This document shows, piece after piece, positions 38,585 through 47,861 of a DNA stretch of 51,669 nt. Position numbers and translations under genes: made by a program. The stretch is taken from the NCBI GenBank assembly GCA_016783905.1, contig JADHVQ010000001.1:1-51669 (forward strand), read 5' to 3'. Positions within the stretch are counted from its first letter, which is position 1; each line of letters opens with the position of its first letter. The notes beneath the pieces were generated by a model. That model did not search any database and had not been told where the DNA came from. It was given only the letters and a program-made list of their open reading frames with translations. This DNA comes from Bacteroidales bacterium. GTDB lineage: Bacteria > Bacteroidota > Bacteroidia > Bacteroidales > FEN-979.

Positions 38585-40396
38585 ATGGGAGACATCATTC
38601 GATTATTGCCCGAGTCGGTTGCAAACCAGATCGCCGCAGGAGAGGTTGTTCAGCGACCAGCCTCCGCAGTGAAGGAGTTGCTTGAGAATGCTGTTGATGC
38701 CGGTGCAACGGAGATCAAACTGATCATCAAAGATGCCGGGAAAACCCTGATCCAGGTGGTGGATAATGGATGCGGAATGTCTGAGAGAGATGCCAGAATG
38801 TGCTTTGAGCGTCACGCCACCTCCAAGATCAAAAGCGCGAACGACCTGCTGGCTGTCCGGACCCTCGGATTCCGGGGTGAAGCGCTGGCCTCCATCGCCT
38901 CCATCGCTCAGGTGGAGCTCAAATCCAGGCGTACTGAAGAGGAGATCGGAACCTCCATCCAGGTGCATGGCTCCGAGTTCAGTTCCCAGACAGCGGCAAG
39001 TTGCAGCAATGGGACCACGGTTACAGTCAAGAATCTTTTTTTCAATGTTCCTGCCAGAAGAAACTTCCTGAAAAGCAACACCCTGGAGCTCAAATATATC
39101 ATGGAGGAGTTCTACCGGGTTGCCCTGGTTCATCCTGATATCAGCTTCCGGATGTATAACCAGGATAGAATCCTGATCCAACTCTCCCCATCGAACCTGA
39201 AACAGCGACTGGTTGCCCTGCTGGGAAGCAGCTATAACCAGCGACTCATCCCGGTTCATCAGGAATCCCAACTGGTAAACCTGTCTGGATTCATTGGCAA
39301 ACCTGAATTTGCCAAAAAAAAGAGAGGAGAGCAGTATTTCTTCGCGAATGGACGGTTCATCAAGAATCCCTACCTGAATCATGCAGTGGAAAATGCGTTT
39401 CAGGAATTGATCCCGAAAGAGGCATATCCTGCCTATTTTATCTACCTGGAGCTGGATCCTTCCTCCATTGATGTGAACATTCATCCTACAAAGACCGAGA
39501 TCAACTTTCAGGATGCCAAGAGTATTTATGCAATCCTTAACACCGCAATCAAACAATCCATCGGAAGACACCACCTCACTCCTGCGCTCAATTTTGAAAC
39601 GGAAAAATCATTTGATCTCCCTCCGCTTCCGGATGACCATCCGGTCAGGCCTCCCGCTATCAGTTACAATCCCGACTACAATCCTTTCGAGAAGCAGACA
39701 AAGCCACAGTTGGAGATCAACTATAAAACCCACGGAGGAGAGAGAGGAGCTCACTGGCAGAAGCTCTTTGATCCACTGAAAGAGATTCATCCGGGGCAGG
39801 TGGAGATTCCGGAGTCAACAGAGAGTATCATCCCTGTGCTGCAGATCGGGAACAGATACCTCGTCACCCATCTCCGGAACGGGATCGTGGTCATTGATCA
39901 GCAAGCCGCCCATGAACGCATTCTCTATGAGGAATTCCTGCAACAGGAAGAGAAGAAAGATGGCAGCGCCCAGAAGCTGCTATTACCTCAAACGGTTCAG
40001 GTCTCTCACGATGATGCGGAAATGGTCCGGGATATTTCCGACCTTCTTCTTCAGGCCGGTTTTGAGATCTCTGGATTCGGCAAAAACACGTTTGTTGTCC
40101 ATACTGTCCCGACGGGTGTTGAATCCACGGAGATCCAACCGCTGATCGAAGGAATCCTGGAATCCTACAAGAACGAAACCGACGGATTCAGAAAAAAAGA
40201 AGAGCATACACTCGCCAGGACCATGGCTCTTAAATTGGCCATCAAACGAGGAAAACAACTGAACCAACACGAGGCATCCTCACTCATCCGGCAGCTGATG
40301 AACTGTGCTGTCCCGGATCTTTCACCCGATAGCAAACCAACCATGTTCCTGTTAAGCTTTGAAGAACTTGCAAAGAAATTTAAGCACTCAACCTGA
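38585..40396 (+). CDS. mutL: DNA mismatch repair protein MutL
   Basis: 603 residues from the ATG at 38585. GHKL ATPase motifs are intact: 'IAAGEVVQRPASAVKELLEN', 'VVDNGCGMSERDA', 'ATSKIKSANDLLAVRTLGFR GEAL'-type motif III (quoted in parts) and 'FFANGRFIKNPYL'. The C-terminal dimerisation domain ('VIDQQAAHERILYEE') is present. The endonuclease motif DQHAAxERxxYE has Gln for His ('DQQAAHERI'), so latent nuclease activity is uncertain. MutL couples mismatch recognition by MutS to excision. It heads the conserved Bacteroidetes string mutL-rhomboid-rhomboid-EEP. Confidence 0.95.
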   Translation: MGDIIRLLPESVANQIAAGEVVQRPASAVKELLENAVDAGATEIKLIIKDAGKTLIQVVDNGCGMSERDARMCFERHATSKIKSANDLLAVRTLGFRGEALASIASIAQVELKSRRTEEEIGTSIQVHGSEFSSQTAASCSNGTTVTVKNLFFNVPARRNFLKSNTLELKYIMEEFYRVALVHPDISFRMYNQDRILIQLSPSNLKQRLVALLGSSYNQRLIPVHQESQLVNLSGFIGKPEFAKKKRGEQYFFANGRFIKNPYLNHAVENAFQELIPKEAYPAYFIYLELDPSSIDVNIHPTKTEINFQDAKSIYAILNTAIKQSIGRHHLTPALNFETEKSFDLPPLPDDHPVRPPAISYNPDYNPFEKQTKPQLEINYKTHGGERGAHWQKLFDPLKEIHPGQVEIPESTESIIPVLQIGNRYLVTHLRNGIVVIDQQAAHERILYEEFLQQEEKKDGSAQKLLLPQTVQVSHDDAEMVRDISDLLLQAGFEISGFGKNTFVVHTVPTGVESTEIQPLIEGILESYKNETDGFRKKEEHTLARTMALKLAIKRGKQLNQHEASSLIRQLMNCAVPDLSPDSKPTMFLLSFEELAKKFKHST

Positions 40397-40401
40397 ACTC
40401 T

Positions 40402-41232
40402 ATGAGCTCCAATCAATATAGTCCTGCCGGATTCAAACTTCTCCCCCCGGTTGTAAAAAACCTGCTGATTATCAATGGTTTGTTTTATCTGGCGACCCTG
40501 ACCTTTGAACATGCTTTTGGCCTTGACCTGGTCAGAATCCTGGGCTTGCACTATATCCAGTCGGAGTACTTTCAACCTTACCAATATGTGACCTACATGT
40601 TTATGCATGCTGAGTTCTGGCATATTTTATATAACATGTTCGCCCTCTGGATGTTTGGATATCTCCTGGAGAATGCATGGGGTCCCAAGCGGTTTCTTAT
40701 CTACTACATGATAACCGGGATCGGAGCGGCCGTCATCCAGACGCTGGTCAACTGGTGGGACTTCTTTTCGCTTCAACAGGAGACCCTTGTATATGCCGAT
40801 CAACCCTCTCTCGATGCGTTTGTAGGGTTTGTCAAACACTATTTCCCGAATTACTACGAATACCATGAAACCATCAGGGGATTTATCGGCGAATGGACAC
40901 TCAATTCTGCCAACCCGGCCTTTGCAACACAATCAGTTGATTACGTAGACCAGCTTATTCAACTTCAAATGAATGTTCCCACCATCGGAGCTTCCGGGGC
41001 TGTTTACGGGATCCTGCTAGCCTTCGGAATGATGTTCCCGAACATGCTGGTTTACATCTACTTTCTCTTCCCTATTAAAGCGAAATGGATCGTTATTCTT
41101 TACGGCGCTATCGAGATCTTCTCAGGGATATCCAACAACCCGAGTGACAACGTAGCTCATTTTGCCCACCTGGGAGGGATGATCTTCGGATTTTTCCTGA
41201 TCCTCTACTGGAAGAAAAAAGCAATTTACTAA
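40402..41232 (+). CDS. rhomboid intramembrane serine protease (1)
   Basis: 276 residues and six helices. The catalytic dyad is Ser198 in 'TIGASGAVYG' and His256 in 'VAHFAHLGGMIFG', with the 'FMHAEFWHILYNMFALWMFG' oxyanion region. A loop of about 70 residues between the third and fourth helices (about 120-190) is longer than in GlpG. It cleaves membrane protein segments; substrates are unknown. It begins five bases after mutL and is probably co-transcribed with the second rhomboid. Confidence 0.9.
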   Translation: MSSNQYSPAGFKLLPPVVKNLLIINGLFYLATLTFEHAFGLDLVRILGLHYIQSEYFQPYQYVTYMFMHAEFWHILYNMFALWMFGYLLENAWGPKRFLIYYMITGIGAAVIQTLVNWWDFFSLQQETLVYADQPSLDAFVGFVKHYFPNYYEYHETIRGFIGEWTLNSANPAFATQSVDYVDQLIQLQMNVPTIGASGAVYGILLAFGMMFPNMLVYIYFLFPIKAKWIVILYGAIEIFSGISNNPSDNVAHFAHLGGMIFGFFLILYWKKKAIY

Positions 41233-41248
41233 CAAACAGTCCGTTGAT

Positions 41249-42175
41249 ATGAATATGAATCAACAACCCCACCACCCGTTTTCCGATGCCCGGAATTTTT
41301 TCAGGCAGAAATCGGCGCTCTCCTACCTGGTGATCATTAACATCTCCGTATGGATCCTGATCCAGATCTTCCGGTTACTGGCATTTCTGTTTGATAAACC
41401 CGATTCATCTTCCGCTTTTTCGGCAGTGATCGACTACCTTGCTGTACCTGCTTCCCTCCCATTGCTCCTGCATCGACCCTGGACACTTTTCACCTATATG
41501 TTTCTGCATGTCAGCATCTGGCATATCCTATTCAACATGCTGTGGCTTTTCTGGTTTGGCCGCATCTTCCTGGAATACCTGACCGGGAAGCAATTGCTCT
41601 GGGTCTACATTCTGGGCGGACTTGCCGGGGCTTTTGCCTATATCCTTGCCTTTAACATATTCCCCGTATTTGCGCCGGTGATAGAGCTCTCATACGCACT
41701 CGGAGCCTCTGCATCGGTTATGGCCATCGTTACCGCCATCGCATTTTATGTGCCAAATTATACCCTCTACCTTCTCTTTTTCGGAAGGGTTAAAATAGTT
41801 TATATTGCCATCGTTCTCTTTATCCTTGATTTCTTTACCATTCCTGGAGGAAACGCCGGAGGTCAAATTGCTCATATCGGAGGTGCCCTGTTTGGATTCA
41901 TTTTCATTAAGTTACTCCGTCCGTCATCAATCTCATCATACAGCCACAAGGGATCCCTTTCATCCTGGTTTTCCAATATGTTCATAACTAAAAAGAAAAG
42001 CCGGGACGAAAGCCGGTCTTCCCGCAGGCCGGTTACCGACGATGAGTACAATTCCCAGAAAGTGCAACAGCAAAAACGGATTGACATGATCCTGGATAAA
42101 ATCTCCAAAGGGGGCTACGACAGCCTGACCAGGGAAGAGAAAGAGTTTTTATTCAAATCATCCGGTAAACATTGA
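41249..42175 (+). CDS. rhomboid intramembrane serine protease (2)
   Basis: 308 residues. Ser155 lies in 'LGASASVMAI' (Ala in place of the usual second Gly of GxSG) and His209 in 'QIAHIGGALFGFIF', with 'FLHVSIWHILFNMLWLFWFG' as the oxyanion segment. A basic cytoplasmic tail of about 80 residues follows ('DMILDKISKGGYDSLTREEK'), a conserved C-terminal motif of many Bacteroidetes rhomboids. It is only distantly similar to the preceding rhomboid, so the pair is likely old and functionally divided. It starts 16 bases after the first and is followed eight bases later by the EEP gene. Confidence 0.9.
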   Translation: MNMNQQPHHPFSDARNFFRQKSALSYLVIINISVWILIQIFRLLAFLFDKPDSSSAFSAVIDYLAVPASLPLLLHRPWTLFTYMFLHVSIWHILFNMLWLFWFGRIFLEYLTGKQLLWVYILGGLAGAFAYILAFNIFPVFAPVIELSYALGASASVMAIVTAIAFYVPNYTLYLLFFGRVKIVYIAIVLFILDFFTIPGGNAGGQIAHIGGALFGFIFIKLLRPSSISSYSHKGSLSSWFSNMFITKKKSRDESRSSRRPVTDDEYNSQKVQQQKRIDMILDKISKGGYDSLTREEKEFLFKSSGKH

Positions 42176-42183
42176 TCTGACGA

Positions 42184-43305
42184 ATGGGGAAACACCGCAG
42201 TACATCAGCCCTCATCCTGGTCAACATCCTGTTGATCCTCAATATCATGGCGGTCATATCCATTCTCTGCTCCTATGGGGCCCAATACATCGATCCCCGT
42301 GATTCATGGTTGTTCGCTCTCTTCGGACTCCTTTATCCATGGATCCTGATTGCCAATGTCTTGTTTGTGATCCTCTGGCTCTTTCTCTGGAAAAAATATG
42401 CCCTGATCTCCCTTATAGCTATCCTGATTGGCTGGAAACAGCTGAATGCCATGATCACCTTCCATAGAGAACGCCCCATTCTCCTGCCAGGGCCGAACCT
42501 CAGCATAATTACCTGGAATTTACATGGATTTGCCGGACAGATGAATGTAAGGGGGAATGTCAGGCCCGAAATCACAGAGTACCTGAGCAGTGAAAATCAG
42601 GACATTTTATGTTTGCAGGAGTTCTACATTCATGAAGCAGTTTCATCACCCGTAATCAACAGGATGGCCCGTGAGTGGGGATTACCCTATTACTACGTGA
42701 AAGATTATTATAACACAGATCCGCAAGACAGTTTTACCGGCCTTGCTACCTTCTCCAGGCTCCCGATCATCCGTGCAGGATTCCTGCAGCAACAACCCGA
42801 CAAATATTTCGGTATCTATACTGACATCGTCCTGGAATATGATACGTTCAGGATATTTAATATTCATCTCGCTTCCCTGAGGCTCGGGCAAAAAGATGTA
42901 AGTTTTTACTACAAGCTTAAAAAGACAGAAACAGAGAATATCAATCTGAAAGCAGGACTTTTCAGTATTTTAAGAAAGGTAAAACAGTCTTTTATAACGC
43001 GTGCGTCCGAGACAGATAAACTCCTGGAAGCTATTCGTCAATCCCCTTATCCGGTGCTGGTTTGCGGAGACCTGAACGATTCTCCCTTCTCATTCACCTA
43101 CCGGCAGCTCACCCGTTCGCTTTCGGATGCCTTCCTGGACGCAGGAGAGGACTTTTTTGGCAGTACCTATGACGGAGCCCTGCCGAATTACCGGATCGAT
43201 TACATCCTTTATGACAGCCATTTCAAAGCGTTCTCTTATAAAAAATCGGACGTCACCTTCTCTGACCACTATCCGGTAACGGGTCTGATCATGGTAGCTT
43301 ATTAG
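42184..43305 (+). CDS. endonuclease/exonuclease/phosphatase family protein, membrane anchored
   Basis: 373 residues. Two or three N-terminal helices ('LILVNILLILNIMAVISIL', 'WILIANVLFVILWLFLWKKY') are followed by an EEP domain with all core motifs: 'IITWNLHGF', 'DILCLQEFY', 'VLVCGDLNDSPFS', 'YRIDYILYD' and 'SDHYPVTG'. It could be a periplasm-facing phosphodiesterase or nuclease, or act on phosphoinositide-like lipids; it is widely conserved after the rhomboid pair in Bacteroidetes. The function is unproven. Confidence 0.85.
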   Translation: MGKHRSTSALILVNILLILNIMAVISILCSYGAQYIDPRDSWLFALFGLLYPWILIANVLFVILWLFLWKKYALISLIAILIGWKQLNAMITFHRERPILLPGPNLSIITWNLHGFAGQMNVRGNVRPEITEYLSSENQDILCLQEFYIHEAVSSPVINRMAREWGLPYYYVKDYYNTDPQDSFTGLATFSRLPIIRAGFLQQQPDKYFGIYTDIVLEYDTFRIFNIHLASLRLGQKDVSFYYKLKKTETENINLKAGLFSILRKVKQSFITRASETDKLLEAIRQSPYPVLVCGDLNDSPFSFTYRQLTRSLSDAFLDAGEDFFGSTYDGALPNYRIDYILYDSHFKAFSYKKSDVTFSDHYPVTGLIMVAY

Positions 43306-43309
43306 GAGC

Positions 43310-45331
43310 ATGAAGTTTAACCTGACAAGTGAGTTTCAGCCAACCGGGGACCAGCCGGAAGCGATCAAACAGCTGGTGGAAGGCCTGAAACGTGGAGATG
43401 AGTGTCAGGTACTCCTCGGGGTGACCGGTTCAGGGAAAACCTATACCATCGCGAATGTCATCCAGCAGGTTCAGCGACCGACCCTGGTTCTCAGTCACAA
43501 TAAAACACTGGCCGCTCAACTCTACGGCGAATTCAAGCAATTTTTTCCTGATAATGCCGTGGAGTTCTTTGTTTCCTACTATGATTACTACCAGCCTGAA
43601 GCCTATATTCCGGTGACCAATACCTACATTGAAAAAGATCTTTCAATCAACGACGAGATCGAGAAACTGCGACTCAGCACCTCCTCTACCCTGCTATCAG
43701 GCCGCAGGGATGCCATTGTAGTTTCCTCCGTCTCGTGCATTTACGGGATCGGGAATCCGGATGATTTTGCCAGCAGTGTGATCCAAGTAAAGCGAGGGGA
43801 TCACCTCAGCCGGAATAAATTCCTGCTCTCCCTGGTGAACAGCCTCTATTCCCGGACGGAAAGCGATTTTACCCGGGGACGCTTCCGGGTACGCGGAGAT
43901 ACTGTTGACATTTTTCCTGCTTACCTTGATTTTGCCTACCGGATCATCTTCTGGGACGACGAAATAGAGAGCCTGGAATCCTTTGATCCGGCATCAGGTC
44001 GAAAAATCGATCAATGTCCATACCTGAATATATACCCTGCCAATATTTTTGTCACCTCACCTGATAAAATGAGGGATGCACTGATCGAGATCCAGGATGA
44101 TCTGATCAGGCAGTGTACCTATTTTCGGGAAAACGGAAAGGAGTTTGAGGCAAAACGACTTGAAGAACGAGTTTCCTACGACATTGAAATGATGCGTGAA
44201 CTGGGTTACTGTTCGGGTATTGAAAACTATTCCCGTTATTTTGACGGCCGCACATCCGGTTCACGCCCTTTCTGTTTGCTTGATTACTTTCCTGACGATT
44301 ATCTGACGGTCATTGACGAGAGCCATGTGACCATGTCCCAGATACGGGCGATGTATGGTGGAGATCGTTCCCGGAAACAGACCCTCGTGGAGTATGGATT
44401 CAGACTCCCCTCAGCGCTGGATAACCGCCCGCTGAAGTTCGATGAATTCGAAGGGATGACCAGCCAGATGCTGTTTGTCAGTGCCACCCCGGCCGATTAT
44501 GAGTTACAGCGATCTCAGGGAGTGGTAGTGGAACAGGTAATCAGGCCCACCGGACTGCTTGACCCACAGGTAGAAGTGAGACCCAGCCAGAACCAGATCG
44601 ACGACTTGCTGGAGGAGATTGATAACCGGATCGGAGCGCATGAGCGGGTGCTGGTAACTACCCTGACAAAACGAATGGCCGAGGAGCTTACAAAGTACCT
44701 GGTCCGCCTGAACATCAACTCCCGGTACATCCATTCGGATGTAGCCACCCTGGAACGGGTGAAAATCATGCGTGACCTTCGCCTGGGAGCGTTCGATGTC
44801 CTGGTGGGTGTCAACCTGCTCCGGGAGGGGCTGGATCTGCCGGAGGTTTCCCTGGTAGCCATCCTGGATGCTGATAAAGAGGGGTTCCTGCGGTCGGAAC
44901 GCTCCCTCACACAAACGGCTGGACGTGCCGCCCGGAACATCAACAGCAAGGTGATCATGTATGCCGACAAGGTCACCGATTCGATGCAACGAATGATGGA
45001 AGAGACCAACCGCCGGAGAGCCAAACAGATTGAATATAACACAAAACATAATATCACCCCAACACAAATCATGAAGAGTACCCGGGATATACTCGGCCAG
45101 ACTGCTGTGGCTGACACCAAGGGAGTCTCGGCCCGTACCTATCATGAGCGAGAGCCAATGGGGGCCGCTGCCGATCCGTTGATTCCTTACCTTTCCAAAG
45201 AGAAGCTTCAAAAGTTACTAACAACGACGCGGAAATCCATGGAGGAGGCTGTCAAAGAGCTTGATTTTTTAGAGGCTGCACGGCTTCGTGATGAGCTAGC
45301 CCAACTCCAGCAACACCTTGACTCAAAATGA
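43310..45331 (+). CDS. uvrB: UvrABC excinuclease subunit B
   Basis: 673 residues, the usual length. Walker A 'LLGVTGSGKTYTIANV', beta-hairpin 'FVSYYDYYQPEAYIP', 'DYLTVIDESHVTM' (DEAD-like box), 'LVGVNLLREGLDLPEVSLV', 'QTAGRAARN' and a C-terminal UVR domain ('EEAVKELDFLEAARLRDELA') are all present. UvrB verifies DNA damage after UvrA loading and recruits UvrC in nucleotide excision repair. It starts four bases after the EEP gene, so it may be read from the mutL promoter. This makes a DNA-repair-flanked operon. Confidence 0.97.
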   Translation: MKFNLTSEFQPTGDQPEAIKQLVEGLKRGDECQVLLGVTGSGKTYTIANVIQQVQRPTLVLSHNKTLAAQLYGEFKQFFPDNAVEFFVSYYDYYQPEAYIPVTNTYIEKDLSINDEIEKLRLSTSSTLLSGRRDAIVVSSVSCIYGIGNPDDFASSVIQVKRGDHLSRNKFLLSLVNSLYSRTESDFTRGRFRVRGDTVDIFPAYLDFAYRIIFWDDEIESLESFDPASGRKIDQCPYLNIYPANIFVTSPDKMRDALIEIQDDLIRQCTYFRENGKEFEAKRLEERVSYDIEMMRELGYCSGIENYSRYFDGRTSGSRPFCLLDYFPDDYLTVIDESHVTMSQIRAMYGGDRSRKQTLVEYGFRLPSALDNRPLKFDEFEGMTSQMLFVSATPADYELQRSQGVVVEQVIRPTGLLDPQVEVRPSQNQIDDLLEEIDNRIGAHERVLVTTLTKRMAEELTKYLVRLNINSRYIHSDVATLERVKIMRDLRLGAFDVLVGVNLLREGLDLPEVSLVAILDADKEGFLRSERSLTQTAGRAARNINSKVIMYADKVTDSMQRMMEETNRRRAKQIEYNTKHNITPTQIMKSTRDILGQTAVADTKGVSARTYHEREPMGAAADPLIPYLSKEKLQKLLTTTRKSMEEAVKELDFLEAARLRDELAQLQQHLDSK

Positions 45332-45412
45332 CATCCTCCGGAAACCCCGAACGTGGTCAATAACTTTTGATATTTGTTAATATCTATTTTCTTCATTTCA
45401 TCTAAATTCCAA

Positions 45413-45420
45413 TATATTTG
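45413..45420 (+). promoter_or_regulatory. Bacteroidetes -7 box TATATTTG of the exopolysaccharide operon
   Basis: Perfect match 20 bases before the ATG at 45441, in the 109-base gap after uvrB. It is the only clear promoter for the five exopolysaccharide genes up to the window end. Confidence 0.55.
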
Positions 45421-45440
45421 CTTACAAAAAAAGGTCTTTC

Positions 45441-45839
45441 ATGAAGAAAAAGATCCTTGCCATTGATGATGAAAAGAGCATCCGGTTCATCATCGAAAAT
45501 ACATTTAATAAAGATTTTGATGTGGTAACCATGACAAATGGCATGGATGCACTTTTCTACCTGCAATCAGGGAATATGCCGGATGTTATAATCTGCGACC
45601 TGGAGATGCCGGTTTTGAACGGCATTGAATTTGTCAGACGTCTCCGGGAAAGTGGTTTTTTTGAGGAGATCCCGCTGATCATGCTATCTGGAAAAGAAGA
45701 GAGTGCCGAGAAGATCAAATGCTTTGAAATGGGAGCTGATGACTATGTTTTAAAGCCCTTTAATCCCCGCGAACTTCTTGCACGCATCCAACGTCGTTTG
45801 GAATCAAAGGAATTGTACTCACAACAACGAATGGGCTAA
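45441..45839 (+). CDS. single-domain response regulator
   Basis: 132 residues, one complete receiver domain: acidic pair Asp9/Asp10 ('ILAIDDEKSIRF'), phospho-acceptor Asp53 ('IICDLEMPVLNG'), Ser83 and Lys105 ('DYVLKPFNPRELLARI'). No output domain. Six bases later comes a gene whose N-terminus is a degenerate receiver fused to a sugar-phosphate transferase. This regulator may therefore control that enzyme by receiver-receiver contact and so gate exopolysaccharide synthesis (inference). No histidine kinase is in the window. Confidence 0.88.
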   Translation: MKKKILAIDDEKSIRFIIENTFNKDFDVVTMTNGMDALFYLQSGNMPDVIICDLEMPVLNGIEFVRRLRESGFFEEIPLIMLSGKEESAEKIKCFEMGADDYVLKPFNPRELLARIQRRLESKELYSQQRMG

Positions 45840-45845
45840 ACGAAT

Positions 45846-47081
45846 ATGGAGGAGACTCCGGTACAAACGCTAACAATTTTATACATCGGAAACGATCAGG
45901 CCACTATCAACCAGTTTCAAGAAAGTGGTCTCTTTGATATGACTGTTATGCCCAATGGATTGTCAGCAATCTATTGGCTCACAGATCAAAACTTCAGGTT
46001 GTTTAATTTCGACAAGAATGTCGAACATGCTCCCATTTATATGGAAACGAAAACGATAGATGCGATCCTCTGTGAGACCAAGATTCCCGGAATGAAGGGA
46101 TTGGCATTCTATCGGAAGCTGAAACTGCATAACATTTACACAAAGATCCCATTCATCCTTCTGGCAGTCTGCATAGAGGGAAATATCATGGAAGAGGCGA
46201 TGGATGCAGGAGTGGATGACTACTACCATTGCCGGTTTTCTCCGGAAAGAGTCTTTAACCGGATCCGTTTTCTGCAGAAATTCAAATCAGAGTTTGTCCC
46301 CAAACCACTTGATTCCCTGATCGATCAGAATCTGTCAGCCTATCAGACGCCTTACCTGAAGAGGAGCTTCGACATATTGGTGGCTCTTCTTGCCCTGCTC
46401 CTTCTCGCGCCCGTCATCCTTATCACAATGCTGGCTATCCGAATTGAATCCAGGGGAAAGGTCTACTACTTCTCCAAACGGGTGGGAGCCAACTACAAGA
46501 TATTCGACTTTTATAAGTTCCGCTCCATGTACCCGGATGCCGATAAGCGGCTCAAGGAGGTAGCTCATCTGAATCAGTACATTACCGATACAGTGGAAGA
46601 GAGCTGTTCTGAATGTGCCAAAATGCCAGAGGGAGGGCATTGCTCCCCTCTGGTCTATTATGACGGCGAGGAGATCTGTGAGCGTTTGGCCGGCAAACGA
46701 AAGAGTGCCCGGAAAGCCTTTCTCAAGATCGTAGATGATCCTCGTATCACCAAGGTAGGGAAATTTATCCGTCAGACCAGCATCGATGAACTTCCGCAAC
46801 TTTTCAACGTGCTGAAAGGAGATATGTCGATCGTTGGAAATCGCCCCTTACCGCTTAATGAAGCTGAAGCGCTTACCAAAAAAAAGTGGAGCAGGAGATT
46901 CAATGCTTCAGCCGGACTCACCGGACTATGGCAAATCAAGAAACGCGGGAAGGGAGGGTTGATGTCAGAAGAAGAGAGGTTTACAATGGATAACCATTAT
47001 GCAGAACATAATACGTTCTGGGGTGATATTGCGATCATCTTCAGGACATTTGGAGCGCTTTTTCAAAAAGAAAACGTCTAA
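45846..47081 (+). CDS. pseudo-receiver fused to initiating sugar-phosphate transferase
   Basis: 411 residues. Residues 9-145 fold like a receiver but have lost key positions: 'IGNDQ' for the acidic pair, Glu77 for the phospho-acceptor Asp ('ILCETKIPGMKG') and Arg130 for the Lys ('YYHCRFSPERV'), plus a 20-residue insert. After one membrane helix ('FDILVALLALLLLAPVILIT') follows a bacterial sugar transferase domain of the PglC/WbaP/WcaJ class, with 'FDFYKFRSMYPDAD', the catalytic DE dyad at Asp314-Glu315 ('TSIDELPQLFNVLKGDMS') and 'IVGNRPLP'. An insert with four cysteines (254, 257, 266, 278) lies between them. It transfers a sugar-1-phosphate to undecaprenyl phosphate, the first step of exopolysaccharide repeat-unit assembly. 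The Glu could mimic a permanently phosphorylated receiver. Confidence 0.88.
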   Translation: MEETPVQTLTILYIGNDQATINQFQESGLFDMTVMPNGLSAIYWLTDQNFRLFNFDKNVEHAPIYMETKTIDAILCETKIPGMKGLAFYRKLKLHNIYTKIPFILLAVCIEGNIMEEAMDAGVDDYYHCRFSPERVFNRIRFLQKFKSEFVPKPLDSLIDQNLSAYQTPYLKRSFDILVALLALLLLAPVILITMLAIRIESRGKVYYFSKRVGANYKIFDFYKFRSMYPDADKRLKEVAHLNQYITDTVEESCSECAKMPEGGHCSPLVYYDGEEICERLAGKRKSARKAFLKIVDDPRITKVGKFIRQTSIDELPQLFNVLKGDMSIVGNRPLPLNEAEALTKKKWSRRFNASAGLTGLWQIKKRGKGGLMSEEERFTMDNHYAEHNTFWGDIAIIFRTFGALFQKENV

Positions 47082-47090
47082 CCATAACAA

Positions 47091-47861
47091 ATGACGAAGG
47101 GCATCAGGATAAGGATCATCGGATTACTATTTATTTCCACCACTATGGGGGTATTGGCCTTTGGTCAAACAAGGGATACGCTTTTCGTTTTTAATCCCAT
47201 CATTGATGATATCACGTTACGGATCCCGCCGCTCGATGACCTGATCGACTCTGCCATCGTACATTCACCCGAGGTCAAGGCAGCCGATGCTGAAATCTAC
47301 TTGAGGAAATATGGGATCAAATCGGCCCAGCGGGATTTCCTGACGAATTTTTATCTGGATGCCGGGATGAACGTGTTTTACCAGGACGCTCTGACCAGCA
47401 ACAGAACAAATCTCGGTGATATCAACTCGGTGCTGTCTACCCAGGATAACTCCGGCTATGCATTGGGGATCAGTATCCGGATGCCGCTGGATGACCTGAT
47501 GGATCGCCGGAACAGGGTCAAACACGCCACCAAATTCATGGAACAGGCATTTTCAGAACGGGATTATCAGATCAGGCTGCTCAGAAGGGACATCATAATA
47601 CAGTACAATCGACTGATCATCAATCAGAAAATTCTCAGGATCGCCAATGACAACCAGATCTACATGTCGCTCCAGATGGCGCTGGCAGAAAAAGAGTTCC
47701 TGAACGGTCAGATCTCGCTCTATGAACTGGCCAGGCTGAATGAGATGAACCGAAGGGCAGTGACGGACTTTGAACAGGCTCGCAACGAGTTTTATAATGC
47801 TTACATGATCTTACAGGAGATCGTAGGGATCAAATTTAACGTGATCAACAACATCGAGTAG
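47091..47861 (+). CDS. half-length TolC-like outer-membrane/periplasmic protein
   Basis: 256 residues with a signal peptide ('IIGLLFISTTMGVLAFGQ'). The rest is one TolC-type repeat: 'LDDLIDSAIVHSPEVKAADA', strand and hairpin ('LDAGMNVFYQDAL', 'YALGISIRMPLDD'), long helices ('IIIQYNRLIINQKILRIAND') and a terminal 'AYMILQEIVGIKFN'. Full TolC proteins have two such repeats (about 450 residues). The short form recurs in Bacteroidetes exopolysaccharide loci, so it is probably intact and not truncated. It may form or assist the outer-membrane part of polymer export. It overlaps the next gene by one base (TAGTG). Confidence 0.75.
   Translation: MTKGIRIRIIGLLFISTTMGVLAFGQTRDTLFVFNPIIDDITLRIPPLDDLIDSAIVHSPEVKAADAEIYLRKYGIKSAQRDFLTNFYLDAGMNVFYQDALTSNRTNLGDINSVLSTQDNSGYALGISIRMPLDDLMDRRNRVKHATKFMEQAFSERDYQIRLLRRDIIIQYNRLIINQKILRIANDNQIYMSLQMALAEKEFLNGQISLYELARLNEMNRRAVTDFEQARNEFYNAYMILQEIVGIKFNVINNIE

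Noticed and set aside
38603-39574. 323-codon minus-strand ORF
   Set aside because: Fully antisense to mutL, whose motifs are unmistakable.
47091-47861. Truncated TolC pseudogene in the exopolysaccharide operon
   Set aside because: It has a signal peptide, clean start, stop and overlap with the next gene, and the half-length form is usual in such loci.
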